Assembly: GCA_005877965.1 (NCBI GenBank)
Contig: VBNP01000167.1
Span: 1-22,046, forward strand
Source of the DNA: Gammaproteobacteria bacterium
GTDB lineage: Bacteria > Pseudomonadota > Gammaproteobacteria > Steroidobacterales > Steroidobacteraceae
DNA length: 22,046 bases
Direction: 5' to 3'
Part shown: in pieces, positions 13,791 to 21,996 of the stretch
Layout of the letters: each line of letters begins with the position of its first letter
How positions within the stretch are numbered: the first letter of the stretch is position 1
The notes under the pieces: generated by a model
What the model was told of the DNA's origin: nothing
The model's input: the letters and a program-made list of their open reading frames with translations, nothing else
The model's database searches: none
Made by a program: the position numbers and the translations under genes

Positions 13791-15470
13791 ATGAGCTCCA
13801 GCCGCCGGTTTATCGAGGTGCGGGATCACCTGCTGCGCCGCAGGGAGGACTGGACCGGCGCGCAGCGGGAGTTCCGCTGGCCGGTCTTCGAGGAATTCAA
13901 CTGGGTGCGCGACTATTTCGATGTGGTCGCCGCCGGCAACGGCACCCCCGCCTTGCGCGTCGTCGATGACGCGGGCGCCGATCAATCGCTGGCATTCTCC
14001 GAGCTGGCGCAACGCGCTGCCCAGGTCGCGACCTTCTTTGCCTCCGAGGGCCTGCGCGCGGGGGATCGGCTGCTCATCATGCTGCCGAACTGCGCGCCGC
14101 TTTGGGAAACCATGCTCGCCGCCATCAGGCTCGGCGCCGTCATGATCCCGGCCTCGACGCTGCTGGAGCGCGAAGATCTGCGTGATCGTCTCGAGCGCGG
14201 CCAGGTGAAGGCGATCGTGACCGATGCGGGCCTTGCGGGGCGCTTCACTGGATTGCCGGGTGCGCCGCTGCGGATCGCCGTGGGAGGGGCTGTGGAGGGC
14301 TGGGTTGCCTACGATCGCTCGCGCGCCGCGGCCGGGCAGCTCGCCGCGCACGCGCCGACGCGCGCCGACGATCTGCTGCTTCTGTACTTCACCTCCGGCA
14401 CCACCGCACGGCCGAAGCTGGTCGCGCATACGCAGGTGAGCTATCCGGTCGGGCATCTCTCGACCATGTACTGGCTGGGTCTGAAGCCCGGGGACGTGCA
14501 TCTGAATCTGAGCTCACCGGGCTGGGCGAAGCACGCCTGGTCGAGCTTCTTTGCGCCCTGGAATGCGCAGGCGACCATACTGGCGTATCAGTACGAGCGC
14601 TTCGACGCCCGGGCGCTGCTTGAACAGATGGTGCGTTGTCGCGTGACGAGCTTCTGCGCACCGCCGACGGTGTGGCGGATGCTCATCCAGAACGACTTGC
14701 GCGCCTGGCGCGTGTCGCTGCGCGAAGTCGCGAGCGCCGGCGAACCGCTCAACCCCGAGGTGATCGCACAGGTGCGCGACGCCTGGGGCCTCACCATCCG
14801 TGACGGTTTCGGCCAGACCGAGACCACCGCGCAGGTCGGCAACCCGCCGGGGCAGCCGGTCAAACCCGGCTCGATGGGGCGCCCGCTCCCCGGATGTCCG
14901 ATCGTGCTGCTCGGCGCGGACGGGCGCGTGAGCGAGGAGGGCGAGATCTGCATCGACCTGGCGCAGCGGCCACTCGGGCTCATGCAGGGGTATCTGGATG
15001 ATGGCGCGCGCAACGCCAGCGCCATGGGCGACGGCTACTACCACACCGGGGATGTGGCGTCGCGCGATGCGGAAGGCTACCTGACTTACGTCGGCCGCAT
15101 GGACGATGTCTTCAAATCCTCCGACTACCGCATCAGCCCCTTCGAGCTCGAGAGCGTGCTGATCGAGCATCCCGCGGTGGCCGAAGCTGCGGTCGTGCCC
15201 AGCCCCGACGCACAGCGCCTGTCGGTGCCGAAAGCGTTCGTAACGCTGGCCGCGCACTGCAACCCGGACGCCGACACCGCACGCGCGATCCTGCGGCACG
15301 TGCGCGAGCGCGTCGCGCCCTACAAGCGCATCCGCCGGCTCGAATTCGCAGTGCTGCCCAAGACCATCTCCGGGAAGATCCGCCGCGTCGAACTGCGCAA
15401 ACTCGAGGAGGCGCGCGGCACGGATACCACGCGACGCCCGCAGGAGTTCTGGGAGGAGGATCTGCGTTAA
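13791..15470 (+). CDS. acyl-CoA synthetase / AMP-forming acid-CoA ligase
   Basis: The 559-aa protein is an adenylate-forming enzyme of the ANL superfamily, close to medium-chain acyl-CoA synthetases. Motifs are the phosphate-binding loop FTSGTTARPK (200-209), the adenine/substrate motif DGFGQTETT (338-346), YHTGDVA with the hinge region GRMDDVFKSSDYRISPFELE, and the catalytic C-terminal Lys529 in ISGKIRR. It activates a carboxylic acid with ATP to an acyl-AMP and then to acyl-CoA. SSDYRI in place of the more usual SSGYRI is a small deviation. Chain length and aromatic preference cannot be read. It converges on the PLP decarboxylase gene with the two stops sharing TTAA at 15467-15470. Confidence 0.93.
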   Translation: MSSSRRFIEVRDHLLRRREDWTGAQREFRWPVFEEFNWVRDYFDVVAAGNGTPALRVVDDAGADQSLAFSELAQRAAQVATFFASEGLRAGDRLLIMLPNCAPLWETMLAAIRLGAVMIPASTLLEREDLRDRLERGQVKAIVTDAGLAGRFTGLPGAPLRIAVGGAVEGWVAYDRSRAAAGQLAAHAPTRADDLLLLYFTSGTTARPKLVAHTQVSYPVGHLSTMYWLGLKPGDVHLNLSSPGWAKHAWSSFFAPWNAQATILAYQYERFDARALLEQMVRCRVTSFCAPPTVWRMLIQNDLRAWRVSLREVASAGEPLNPEVIAQVRDAWGLTIRDGFGQTETTAQVGNPPGQPVKPGSMGRPLPGCPIVLLGADGRVSEEGEICIDLAQRPLGLMQGYLDDGARNASAMGDGYYHTGDVASRDAEGYLTYVGRMDDVFKSSDYRISPFELESVLIEHPAVAEAAVVPSPDAQRLSVPKAFVTLAAHCNPDADTARAILRHVRERVAPYKRIRRLEFAVLPKTISGKIRRVELRKLEEARGTDTTRRPQEFWEEDLR

Positions 15471-16873
15471 CCGCCGAGCACTTCGCGCGCCGCGTGCAGC
15501 ACCTCGGGCACGATCTGCCCGACATCGTGGTCGGTGGTGCGGTGATTGACGAAGCACGCGCGCAGCGCGAATCGTTCCCTGAGCGTCGCATTGGACAGGT
15601 ACACCCGTCCGCGCTCGATGAGGCGCCTGAGGATCGCTGCGTTCAACCGATCAGCCGCGGCACCCGGCTCGCCCCAGCGGTAGCGGAAGCACACGGCGCT
15701 GAGCTCGACGGGCGCGAGCAGTTCGAGCGTCTGCGTGCCGCGGATGAGCTCGGCGAGACTCTGCGCATGCCGCAGGTCGGTGCGGATCGCGCTGCGAAAC
15801 GCCGCCAGCCCGTGGTAGCGCAGGGACAACCATAACTTCAGCGCCCGGAAGCGGCGTGACAGCTCCAGCGACTCGTCGAAGAACGCGAAGGCCTCGAGCG
15901 GGTCTTCGGCGAGCGACTTGGCATAGTCGCCGGTGCAGGAGAACGCCATGCGCGCCGCGTGCGCGCTCCTGAACAGCAGCATGCCGCAGTCGAGCGGCTG
16001 GTAGAGCCATTTGTGGGGATCGAGCGACAGGGAATCCGCAGCACTCAGGCCGGTGAATTGTTCGGGGATCGCGAGCGCCGCCAGCGCACCGTACGCACCG
16101 TCCACATGCAGCCACAGCTGCTGTTCGCGGCACAGCGCGGCGATCTCCGCCAGCGGATCGATCGCTCCGGTGTTGACGGTACCGCTGGTTGCGACTACGG
16201 CCAGAGGCGTGCGTCCCGCGGAGCGATCCGCGGCGATGGCGGTGCGCAGCGCTTGCGGGTCCAGGCGATAGCTCTCATCCGCGCCGATCAGCCGCAGGTT
16301 CTCGCGTCCCAGTCCGAGCAGCGCCATCGCCTTGGGGATCGACATGTGCACTTCGCTCGAGGCGTACACGACACCGGGCTGCGCGCCGCTCTCGTTGGCG
16401 GGCAGTCGCGCCTCGCGCGCCATCGCGAGCCCCATCAGATTGGCCATGGAGCCGCCGCCGCACAGGCTGCCGGTGAAACCCGGGCAGCCGAGCGCGCCGG
16501 CGAGGCCTCGCACGATCTGCCGCTCGATGGTTACCGCCGCCGGCGCCGAGCGCCAGGCCGTGACGTTCTGATTGAGGACGCTCGCCAGCAGATCCGCGAG
16601 CGCGGCCACCGGCTCACCCGAGCCGAGCACGTACCCGTAGAAGCGTGGGGTCGGCGCGCGCGACAGCGCGAGCACCTCGCCCAGGGCATCGAGCGCGCCG
16701 GCCCGCAGACCCGCCTCGGGCAGCGGCGCTTCGAATGCCCGGGCCACCTGCTCGGCGCGTACCGCCGGGAAAGCTCGCAGCTCATCGAGTCCGGCGAGCA
16801 GGTCGGCGGCGAGGTCCGTCACGCGCGCGGCCAGGGAGCGGAATTCGGCGCTCGGCAGATGCAGGGCGTTCAT
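15467..16873 (-). CDS. group II pyridoxal-dependent decarboxylase, aromatic-L-amino-acid decarboxylase-like
   Basis: The 468-aa protein is a fold-type I PLP enzyme of the group II decarboxylase family. PLP residues are Lys288 (SLDPHKWLYQPLDCG, Schiff base), Asp258 (LHVDGAYG, pairs with the pyridine nitrogen) and His176 (SSEVHMS, stacks on the ring). The N-terminal part has TPRFYGYVLGSGEP and the middle has GGGSMANLMGLAMAR, both usual in bacterial aromatic decarboxylases. It should convert an amino acid, possibly aromatic such as tryptophan, tyrosine or phenylalanine, to the amine and CO2; some relatives act on other substrates or as aldehyde synthases. The start has no strong ribosome-binding site. 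The gene is divergent from a MauE-MauD pair, 70 bases away, which matters because Mau proteins serve amine dehydrogenases. Confidence 0.92.
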   Translation of the reverse strand: MNALHLPSAEFRSLAARVTDLAADLLAGLDELRAFPAVRAEQVARAFEAPLPEAGLRAGALDALGEVLALSRAPTPRFYGYVLGSGEPVAALADLLASVLNQNVTAWRSAPAAVTIERQIVRGLAGALGCPGFTGSLCGGGSMANLMGLAMAREARLPANESGAQPGVVYASSEVHMSIPKAMALLGLGRENLRLIGADESYRLDPQALRTAIAADRSAGRTPLAVVATSGTVNTGAIDPLAEIAALCREQQLWLHVDGAYGALAALAIPEQFTGLSAADSLSLDPHKWLYQPLDCGMLLFRSAHAARMAFSCTGDYAKSLAEDPLEAFAFFDESLELSRRFRALKLWLSLRYHGLAAFRSAIRTDLRHAQSLAELIRGTQTLELLAPVELSAVCFRYRWGEPGAAADRLNAAILRRLIERGRVYLSNATLRERFALRACFVNHRTTDHDVGQIVPEVLHAAREVLGG

Positions 16874-16885
16874 GAGGCGAACCCG

Positions 16886-16914
16886 TTGGCGTGCACGGTG
16901 TGCGGCGATACTAC
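16886..16914 (+). promoter_or_regulatory. candidate promoter of the MauE-MauD operon
   Basis: TTGGCG (16886-16891, 4 of 6 consensus bases) is separated by 17 bases from TACTAC (16909-16914, 3 of 6). It lies between divergent genes about 30 bases before the MauE ATG. The -10 is weak. Confidence 0.3.
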
Positions 16915-16943
16915 ACGCGTGGGTGGTTTATGATGTGCGCACC

Positions 16944-17480
16944 ATGATCGACCCGGCCGTTGGCGCAATGCTCGCCGGAGCGTTCGCGCTGCTGTTTGTG
17001 AGCGCTGCGCTTGACAAGCTGCGCAGTCTGCAACGCTTTGCCGAGATGTTTCGCGCCTATCGCCTGCTGCCGGACAGCGCTGCGCGCCTGTCATGGCTGG
17101 TGCCGGCGCTCGAGTTGACGGTGGGTGTGGGGCTGCTCGCCCGCCGCTCGCGCGCCGGCGCGAGCGCTGCGGGCGCGGCGCTGCTGGTGACTTACGCTGC
17201 CGCCATCGCGATCAACCTGCAGCGCGGCCGTCGCGATCTGGCCTGTGGCTGCGGCGGCCCGCACGAGCGACGACCGATTGCCGCCTGGATGGCATGGCGC
17301 AACCTGCTGCTGGCGGGGTTGCTCGGGACGATGCTGCTGCCCTGGATCGCACGGCCGATGGCGGCGGCTGACGCCGTCACCATCGGGGCGGGGACCGCGG
17401 TCGCCGCACTCTTATATATGAGCCTCGACCGGCTGCTCGCCCAGGTCACGCCGCGGACCGCCCGCTTGCGAGGCTCGTGA
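16944..17480 (+). CDS. MauE-type membrane protein (DoxX/MauE family)
   Basis: The 178-aa protein starts at the ATG at 16944. A longer reading from 16872 overlaps the divergent start and adds an Arg-rich stretch that is unlikely to be translated. Four hydrophobic segments are visible (about residues 5-22, 47-64, 69-91 and 115-170). FVSAALDKLRSLQRF in the first part and DLACGCGG after the third segment are the typical MauE features, the Cys pair being the likely redox site. In methylotrophs MauE works with MauD in forming the disulfide bonds of the amine dehydrogenase small subunit in the periplasm. The next gene overlaps its stop by one base and encodes MauD, so the pair is intact. No amine dehydrogenase subunit gene is in the window. 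Confidence 0.82.
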   Translation: MIDPAVGAMLAGAFALLFVSAALDKLRSLQRFAEMFRAYRLLPDSAARLSWLVPALELTVGVGLLARRSRAGASAAGAALLVTYAAAIAINLQRGRRDLACGCGGPHERRPIAAWMAWRNLLLAGLLGTMLLPWIARPMAAADAVTIGAGTAVAALLYMSLDRLLAQVTPRTARLRGS

Positions 17481-18073
17481 TGACGGCGCTGGCGGTCTCC
17501 AATGTGGTGCTGTGGATTCTGGTGCTGGTGTTGTCGGCCGTAGTGCTGGCGCTGGTGCGGCAACTGGGCGTGCTGCACGAGCGCATTGCGCCGGCCGGTG
17601 CGCTCATGCTCAATCGCGGCCCTGCGGTCGGTGAGCCGGCGCCGCTCCTGGAAGTGGCCGATCTCGAGGGGCATGCCCACCAGGTGGGTGCCGCACGCGC
17701 GGACGGCCGCAGTACGCTGCTGCTGTTCGTGTCTCCCACCTGCCCGGTGTGCAAGTCCCTGCTGCCGGCGGTCAAGTCCAGCCGCAAGGATGAGCGCGCC
17801 TGGATGGACGTGATCCTGGCGAGCGACGGCGATACCCTCGAGCAGCGTCAGTTCGTGCGCACCCAGGGGCTCGACGGCATTCCGTACGTGGTGTCGGCCG
17901 CCCTGGGGCTGGCGTACCAGGTCGGCCGCCTGCCCTTCGCCGCGCTGCTCGACGAGCACGGCATCCTGCGCGCGCGCGGGCTGATCAACTCGCGCGAACA
18001 TCTCGAGAGCCTGTTCGAAGCGAAGCGGCTGGGGGTCGCCTCGTTGCAGGAGTATTTCTCCGGTGCGCTGTGA
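17480..18073 (+). CDS. MauD-like membrane-anchored thioredoxin-fold protein
   Basis: The 197-aa protein has an N-terminal transmembrane anchor (residues 9-27) followed by a periplasmic thioredoxin-like domain. The redox motif CPVC is at residues 88-91 in LFVSPTCPVCKSLLP, and a cis-proline segment GIPYVV comes later. The segment RGPAVGEPAPLLEVADLEG and the C-terminal GLINSREHLESLFEA are characteristic of MauD rather than of general TlpA proteins. MauD with MauE is required for disulfide formation or isomerisation in methylamine dehydrogenase. Here it must serve another cysteine-rich client or one encoded elsewhere. The ATG overlaps the MauE stop (TGATG). Confidence 0.86.
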   Translation: MTALAVSNVVLWILVLVLSAVVLALVRQLGVLHERIAPAGALMLNRGPAVGEPAPLLEVADLEGHAHQVGAARADGRSTLLLFVSPTCPVCKSLLPAVKSSRKDERAWMDVILASDGDTLEQRQFVRTQGLDGIPYVVSAALGLAYQVGRLPFAALLDEHGILRARGLINSREHLESLFEAKRLGVASLQEYFSGAL

Positions 18074-18089
18074 CGATCAAGGAGTGAGC

Positions 18090-18725
18090 ATGCGGGATCC
18101 GGGATCGATGGACCAGGCGGTGTGGCTGGTACTCGAGGAGTACGAAGCCCGGGCGCAGCGCGAGGAGAAGCTCTGGAGCACGCTGTCTGCCGAGGAAAGC
18201 ATGCGGCGGCGCGATGAGCTGCTGCTGCCCGTGGGCCGGGCAGCCGGCACGCTGATGAATCTGCTGGTCAAGGAAGGTGCGGCCCGCCGCATCCTGGAAG
18301 TGGGCAGCTCGTACGGCTACTCCACGACCTGGCTCGCGGAAGCGGCACGCGCGGTGGGCGGCAAAGTCGTATCGCTCGAGCTGCAGGCCGCCAAGACCGA
18401 GTATGCGCGCGCGCAACTGGCGCGCGCCGGGCTCGCGCAATACGTCGAGTTTCGCGTCGGCGATGCGCTCGCATCGCTCGGGCAGCTCGCGGGACCATTC
18501 GATTTCGTGCTGATCGACCTGTGGAAGAATCTGTACGTGCCGGTGTTCGAGCTGCTGCATCCGAAGCTGGCGCAGGGTGCGATCATCGTCGCCGACAACA
18601 TGCTGCAGCCTGAGAGCGCACGGGCCGACGCGCGCGCCTATCGGCAACGAGTGCACGCCGCCGCCGATATGAGCTCGGTGCTGCTCGCGGTCGGCAACGG
18701 CCTCGAGGTCAGCCGCTACCAGTGA
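18090..18725 (+). CDS. class I SAM-dependent O-methyltransferase-like protein
   Basis: The 211-aa protein begins at an ATG with AAGGAG five bases upstream, 16 bases after the MauD stop, so it is third in the operon. It has a Rossmann-fold methyltransferase core. ILEVGSSYGYSTTWLA (68-83) is motif I and binds S-adenosylmethionine, Glu97 in VVSLE is the acidic ribose-binding residue, and FDFVLIDLWKNLYVPVFELL corresponds to motif III with the metal/catalytic Asp region of catechol O-methyltransferase-like enzymes. GAIIVADNML (about 166-175) is also typical of that group. It may methylate a phenolic hydroxyl, but the substrate is not evident. Its stop overlaps the convergent AlaX-type gene by 17 bases. 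Confidence 0.82.
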   Translation: MRDPGSMDQAVWLVLEEYEARAQREEKLWSTLSAEESMRRRDELLLPVGRAAGTLMNLLVKEGAARRILEVGSSYGYSTTWLAEAARAVGGKVVSLELQAAKTEYARAQLARAGLAQYVEFRVGDALASLGQLAGPFDFVLIDLWKNLYVPVFELLHPKLAQGAIIVADNMLQPESARADARAYRQRVHAAADMSSVLLAVGNGLEVSRYQ

Positions 18726-19425
18726 GCGCGATCTCCACGCGCTTGTTGTGCCTGCCCTCGCTGCGGATCCGCAACACGCGGATACCGCCGATCTCGGCGA
18801 TGTTGGCAACGTGCGTGCCGCCGCACGGTTGCAGGTCGATTCCCGGAATCCTGAGCAGCCGCACCCGGCCGGCGCCGCGCGGCGGCTGCACGCTCATGGT
18901 CTTGACGAGCTGCGGCTGGGCGTCGAGCTCGGCGTCGGTGATCCACACGCTCTCGGTGGCGAGACCAGAGGCGATCAGCGCGTTGGTCTCGCTCTCTATC
19001 CGCGCGGCGTTGAGCAGACCGAGCTCGATGTCGAAATCCAGGCGTGCCTTGTCGGCAACGATGTTGCCGCCCGTGACCGGCGCCACGATCACGCACGACA
19101 TCAGATGCAGTGCCGTGTGCAGACGCATCAGTCGGTAACGCCGCTGCCAGTCGATCTCGAGCGCCACCGCTTCGCCAGGCTGCGGCAGGGAGCTGCCCGG
19201 CGCCACGATGTGCAGGACGCGATCGGGCGCCTCTCCCTTGCGGGTATCGGTTACGCCTACGCGTTCGCCGCCGGCACGCACCAGCGTGCCGGTATCCCCC
19301 GCCTGCCCGCCGCCCTGCGGGTAGAACACGGTCCGGTCGAGCTCGATGCCGCGCTCGCCGGCGGCGAGGACGCGCGCGGTGGCGGTCTTGAGATAGGCGT
19401 CGTCCCGGAACAGCAACTCGGTCAT
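18709..19425 (-). CDS. AlaX-type alanyl-tRNA editing protein
   Basis: The 238-aa protein matches the free-standing editing domain of alanyl-tRNA synthetase. The zinc ligands are all present: His103 and His107 (RLHTALHLM), Cys201 and His205 (CGGTHV). The N-terminal DRTVFYPQGGGQAGDTG (30-46) is the typical AlaX-M/L segment. The protein removes serine or glycine from mischarged tRNA-Ala. I started at the ATG at 19425; a TTG 14 codons earlier would overlap the divergent gene start. No strong ribosome-binding site is visible. The spacer to the divergent PhzF gene is only 41 bases and must hold both promoters. Confidence 0.93.
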   Translation of the reverse strand: MTELLFRDDAYLKTATARVLAAGERGIELDRTVFYPQGGGQAGDTGTLVRAGGERVGVTDTRKGEAPDRVLHIVAPGSSLPQPGEAVALEIDWQRRYRLMRLHTALHLMSCVIVAPVTGGNIVADKARLDFDIELGLLNAARIESETNALIASGLATESVWITDAELDAQPQLVKTMSVQPPRGAGRVRLLRIPGIDLQPCGGTHVANIAEIGGIRVLRIRSEGRHNKRVEIALTGSG

Positions 19426-19466
19426 GGCTGTGATCGCATCCGTGTGAGGATAGAATTCGCTCCGCA

Positions 19467-20309
19467 ATGAGCGCCTACGCCTATCGTATCCTGAACGTGT
19501 TCACACAGGGACGCGCCCCGTTCAGCGGCAATCCCCTGTGCGTGTTCGAGCGGGCCCAGACGCTCGATGCGGCCAGAATGCAGGCGCTGGCGTTGCAGTT
19601 CAATCTGTCGGAGACCGCCTTCATCCTGTCTTCCGAGCGCGCCAGCGCGCGGGTGAGGATCTTCACGCCCAGCTACGAAATGCCCTTCGCCGGGCATCCG
19701 ACGCTCGGCACGGCGCACGTATGCCGTGCACTCGGCCTGGGGGGAGACCGTCTTACCCTGGAAATGCCCGCCGGGATCATCACGGTGCGTGCCACCGGTG
19801 ACCGCTGGACCCTGCAGGCCAAGGCCCCCAGCTGGCGCGAGGTGCAGGAGCCGCGCCTGACACTGGCGGCAATGCTGGGACTCGACGAGCACGACATAGG
19901 GGAGCGGCCGCTGTGGGTGAACGCGGGCACGGAGCAGCTCATCGTGCCACTGACGAGCGAGGCCGCGGTGCGGCGCCTGCGGGTGCGCGCCGATCTGCTC
20001 GCGCAGCTCCCGAGCGTCGACGGGCGCAGCATGGCCTATGTATTTGCGCCGTGCGGCGCCGCGCTCCTGGCGCGCTTCTTCTTCCCGCACGGCGGTACGG
20101 CGCTGGAAGATCCGGCGACCGGGTCGGCAACGGCGAATCTGGGCGGCTGGTGTCTCGCGATGGGCCGCGCGCTGCCCTGCGAGTTTGAAATCTCCCAGGG
20201 CGAGTACATCGGACGGCCGTCGGCGCTGCGGCTGCGCGTTGACGCGGAGCGCCAGATCTTCGTGAGCGGCGACGTCATCGAGCTCGGGCGGGGGACGATC
20301 AACCTGTGA
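19467..20309 (+). CDS. PhzF family isomerase-like protein
   Basis: The 280-aa protein has the two-domain diaminopimelate-epimerase-like fold of PhzF. It begins with the usual NVFTQGRAPFSGNPLCVF, has the catalytic Glu49 in NLSETAF, then RIFTPSYEMPFAGHPTLGTAH, and in the second half FFFPHGGTALEDPATGSATANLGGW. PhzF itself isomerises 2,3-dihydro-3-hydroxyanthranilate in phenazine synthesis. No other phenazine genes are here, and most PhzF-family proteins have unknown substrates, so phenazine production should not be inferred. Its stop overlaps the next gene by four bases (GTGA). Confidence 0.92.
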   Translation: MSAYAYRILNVFTQGRAPFSGNPLCVFERAQTLDAARMQALALQFNLSETAFILSSERASARVRIFTPSYEMPFAGHPTLGTAHVCRALGLGGDRLTLEMPAGIITVRATGDRWTLQAKAPSWREVQEPRLTLAAMLGLDEHDIGERPLWVNAGTEQLIVPLTSEAAVRRLRVRADLLAQLPSVDGRSMAYVFAPCGAALLARFFFPHGGTALEDPATGSATANLGGWCLAMGRALPCEFEISQGEYIGRPSALRLRVDAERQIFVSGDVIELGRGTINL

Positions 20310-21064
20310 GTGTGCAGCACATGAAACTGTCCGACTTCAAGGTACTCACCTTCGACTGCTACGGCACTCTGATCGACTGGGAGAGCGGCCTGTACGCCGC
20401 GCTGCAGCCGCTGCTGCGTGCAATGAATACCCCGCCCGGGCGCGAGGAGGCGCTGGCGCAGTTCGCGCAGCACGAAGTGGCGCAGCAGGCCGCGACCCCT
20501 GCCATGCGCTACCCGGAGCTGCTCGCCGAGGTGCACCGGCGGCTCGCGCGCCAATGGGGTGTCACGCTGGCGGCCGCAGATCACGCGGCATTCGGCAGCT
20601 CGGTGCCGCGGTGGCCGGCGTTCGCCGACACGCCCGTAGCACTGCAATATCTCAAGCGCCATTACAAGCTCGTCATCCTCTCGAACGTCGATCGTGAGAG
20701 CTTCGCAGGCAGCAACCTGAAGCTCGGAGTCGCCTTCGACGCGATCTGCACCGCGCAGGATATCGGCTCGTACAAACCCGACCCGCGCAATTTCCGTTAT
20801 CTGCTCGACACGCTGGCGAGGCTCGGGTTTGGCCCGCAGCAGATCCTGCACACCGCACAGAGCCTCTACCACGACCACGCGCCGGCCAAGGCACTGGGGC
20901 TCGCCTCCGCGTGGATTGACCGCCGGCATGAGCGCTCGGGGTGGGGCGCGACGGTGCCACCGGCCGGTACCCCGGCCTATGACTTTCGCTTCGAGAGTCT
21001 CGCGGAGATGGTCACAGCCCACGAGCTGGAATTGCCGGGCCGACCCCGCGGGGTGCGCGCCTAG
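20306..21064 (+). CDS. HAD hydrolase, (S)-2-haloacid dehalogenase type II-like
   Basis: The 252-aa protein has HAD motifs: nucleophile Asp17 in LTFDCYGTLIDWE, Ser in VILSNVDRESF, Lys in SYKPDPRNF, and the last acidic region LHTAQSLYHDHAPAKALG. The residue two after the nucleophile is Tyr, not the Asp of phosphatases, which places it with haloacid dehalogenases. These swap a C2 halogen for hydroxyl on small acids, but many genomic members have untested substrates. The GTG start overlaps the PhzF stop; an ATG at 20321 is an alternative that would remove five residues. Its stop shares CTAG with the stop of the convergent lipoprotein gene. Confidence 0.88.
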   Translation: MSVQHMKLSDFKVLTFDCYGTLIDWESGLYAALQPLLRAMNTPPGREEALAQFAQHEVAQQAATPAMRYPELLAEVHRRLARQWGVTLAAADHAAFGSSVPRWPAFADTPVALQYLKRHYKLVILSNVDRESFAGSNLKLGVAFDAICTAQDIGSYKPDPRNFRYLLDTLARLGFGPQQILHTAQSLYHDHAPAKALGLASAWIDRRHERSGWGATVPPAGTPAYDFRFESLAEMVTAHELELPGRPRGVRA

Positions 21065-21996
21065 AAATTGGCCATCGTCGTCATGTTGGCCGTGACGGCA
21101 ACCGCTTGCGGGTAGATCTTGAAATGGATGGGATCGGGTGTGAGCGTGTCTTCATCGACCGTCGGATCGTCCGGATCGCACGTGAACGCCACGGTGTAGG
21201 TCCCCGCGGGCAGGAACGCGATGCTGTACGCGTAGTCGTTCATCGAATTGAGCGCCGCAGTCGCGGTGGTCAAGGGCTCCGCCGCCGACGCCAGGTCGGT
21301 GTCGGTCGTCCCCGTGGGTGGGTTGTAGATGTCGTCTGGTTGAGCGGCGGCTCCCGCATAGACATAGACGACCGGCGGCCGCGTGCCGCAATTGGATTGT
21401 GCCGACAGGGTCGACGCCTGGAAGGTCCCGCTGATCGTGCCGACCCGGGTGTTGTCGACCAGCCGAAGAACCGGCTTGAGAAGGTAGTCGGGCGACAGGC
21501 CCTGCGGCGCGATCAGGGATTTGCTCAGGGCAAAGTCGACCGTGAAGCTCGCCACGGCGCCGACCGGCATGGTGAAGCCCTGAATGAGCTTGAGACCCGT
21601 TTCCGCTCCGCTAGGGATCGTCAGGTCGTGCTGGCCGGTGGAGTCCATCACGTAGGACGCGCCCGGCTTCGTGTCCACCATCAGACGCACCCATTCGTAC
21701 TGTCCTGCGGGAATAGCGGTGCCATTGAGAAAGGTGGCGGTGGTGCCCCCCTGCAGGCTCAGCAGATCGAAGCCCTTTTCAGGCGAGAACATGAAGTCGA
21801 TCGCATTGCCGCCGGCCGGCTTGACCTCGACGCCGGTGAATTGAATCCATACCTTGGTGACGCCGCTGACCGGTGCATCGGTAAGTCCGAGGTTCAAGGT
21901 CGATGTCGACGCGGAACCTCCCCCGTCGCAAGAGCCCAGCAAGAGGGCGCAAGCGGACAGGGCGGAAAAGGCGCCTAGGGCCGATGACCTGAACAT
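21061..21996 (-). CDS. DUF4382 domain lipoprotein
   Basis: The 311-aa protein has a signal peptide ending in LLGSC, with Cys23 the likely lipid-modified residue. A Gly/Ser-rich linker is followed by a beta-rich domain beginning LNLGLTDAPVSGVTKVWIQFTGVEVKP, the usual opening of DUF4382 (about residues 33-175). The C-terminal half resembles a carboxypeptidase-regulatory-like or Ig-like beta domain (YAYSIAFLPAGTYTVAFTC) with two Cys that may form a disulfide. Family members are surface or periplasmic lipoproteins of unknown function. AGGGGAGGG six bases before the ATG is a strong ribosome-binding site. The rest of the window (21997-22046) is its leader. Confidence 0.88.
   Translation of the reverse strand: MFRSSALGAFSALSACALLLGSCDGGGSASTSTLNLGLTDAPVSGVTKVWIQFTGVEVKPAGGNAIDFMFSPEKGFDLLSLQGGTTATFLNGTAIPAGQYEWVRLMVDTKPGASYVMDSTGQHDLTIPSGAETGLKLIQGFTMPVGAVASFTVDFALSKSLIAPQGLSPDYLLKPVLRLVDNTRVGTISGTFQASTLSAQSNCGTRPPVVYVYAGAAAQPDDIYNPPTGTTDTDLASAAEPLTTATAALNSMNDYAYSIAFLPAGTYTVAFTCDPDDPTVDEDTLTPDPIHFKIYPQAVAVTANMTTMANF

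Noticed and set aside
19467..20309. PhzF as evidence for phenazine biosynthesis
   Set aside because: No other phz gene is present, and most PhzF-fold proteins are unrelated to phenazines.
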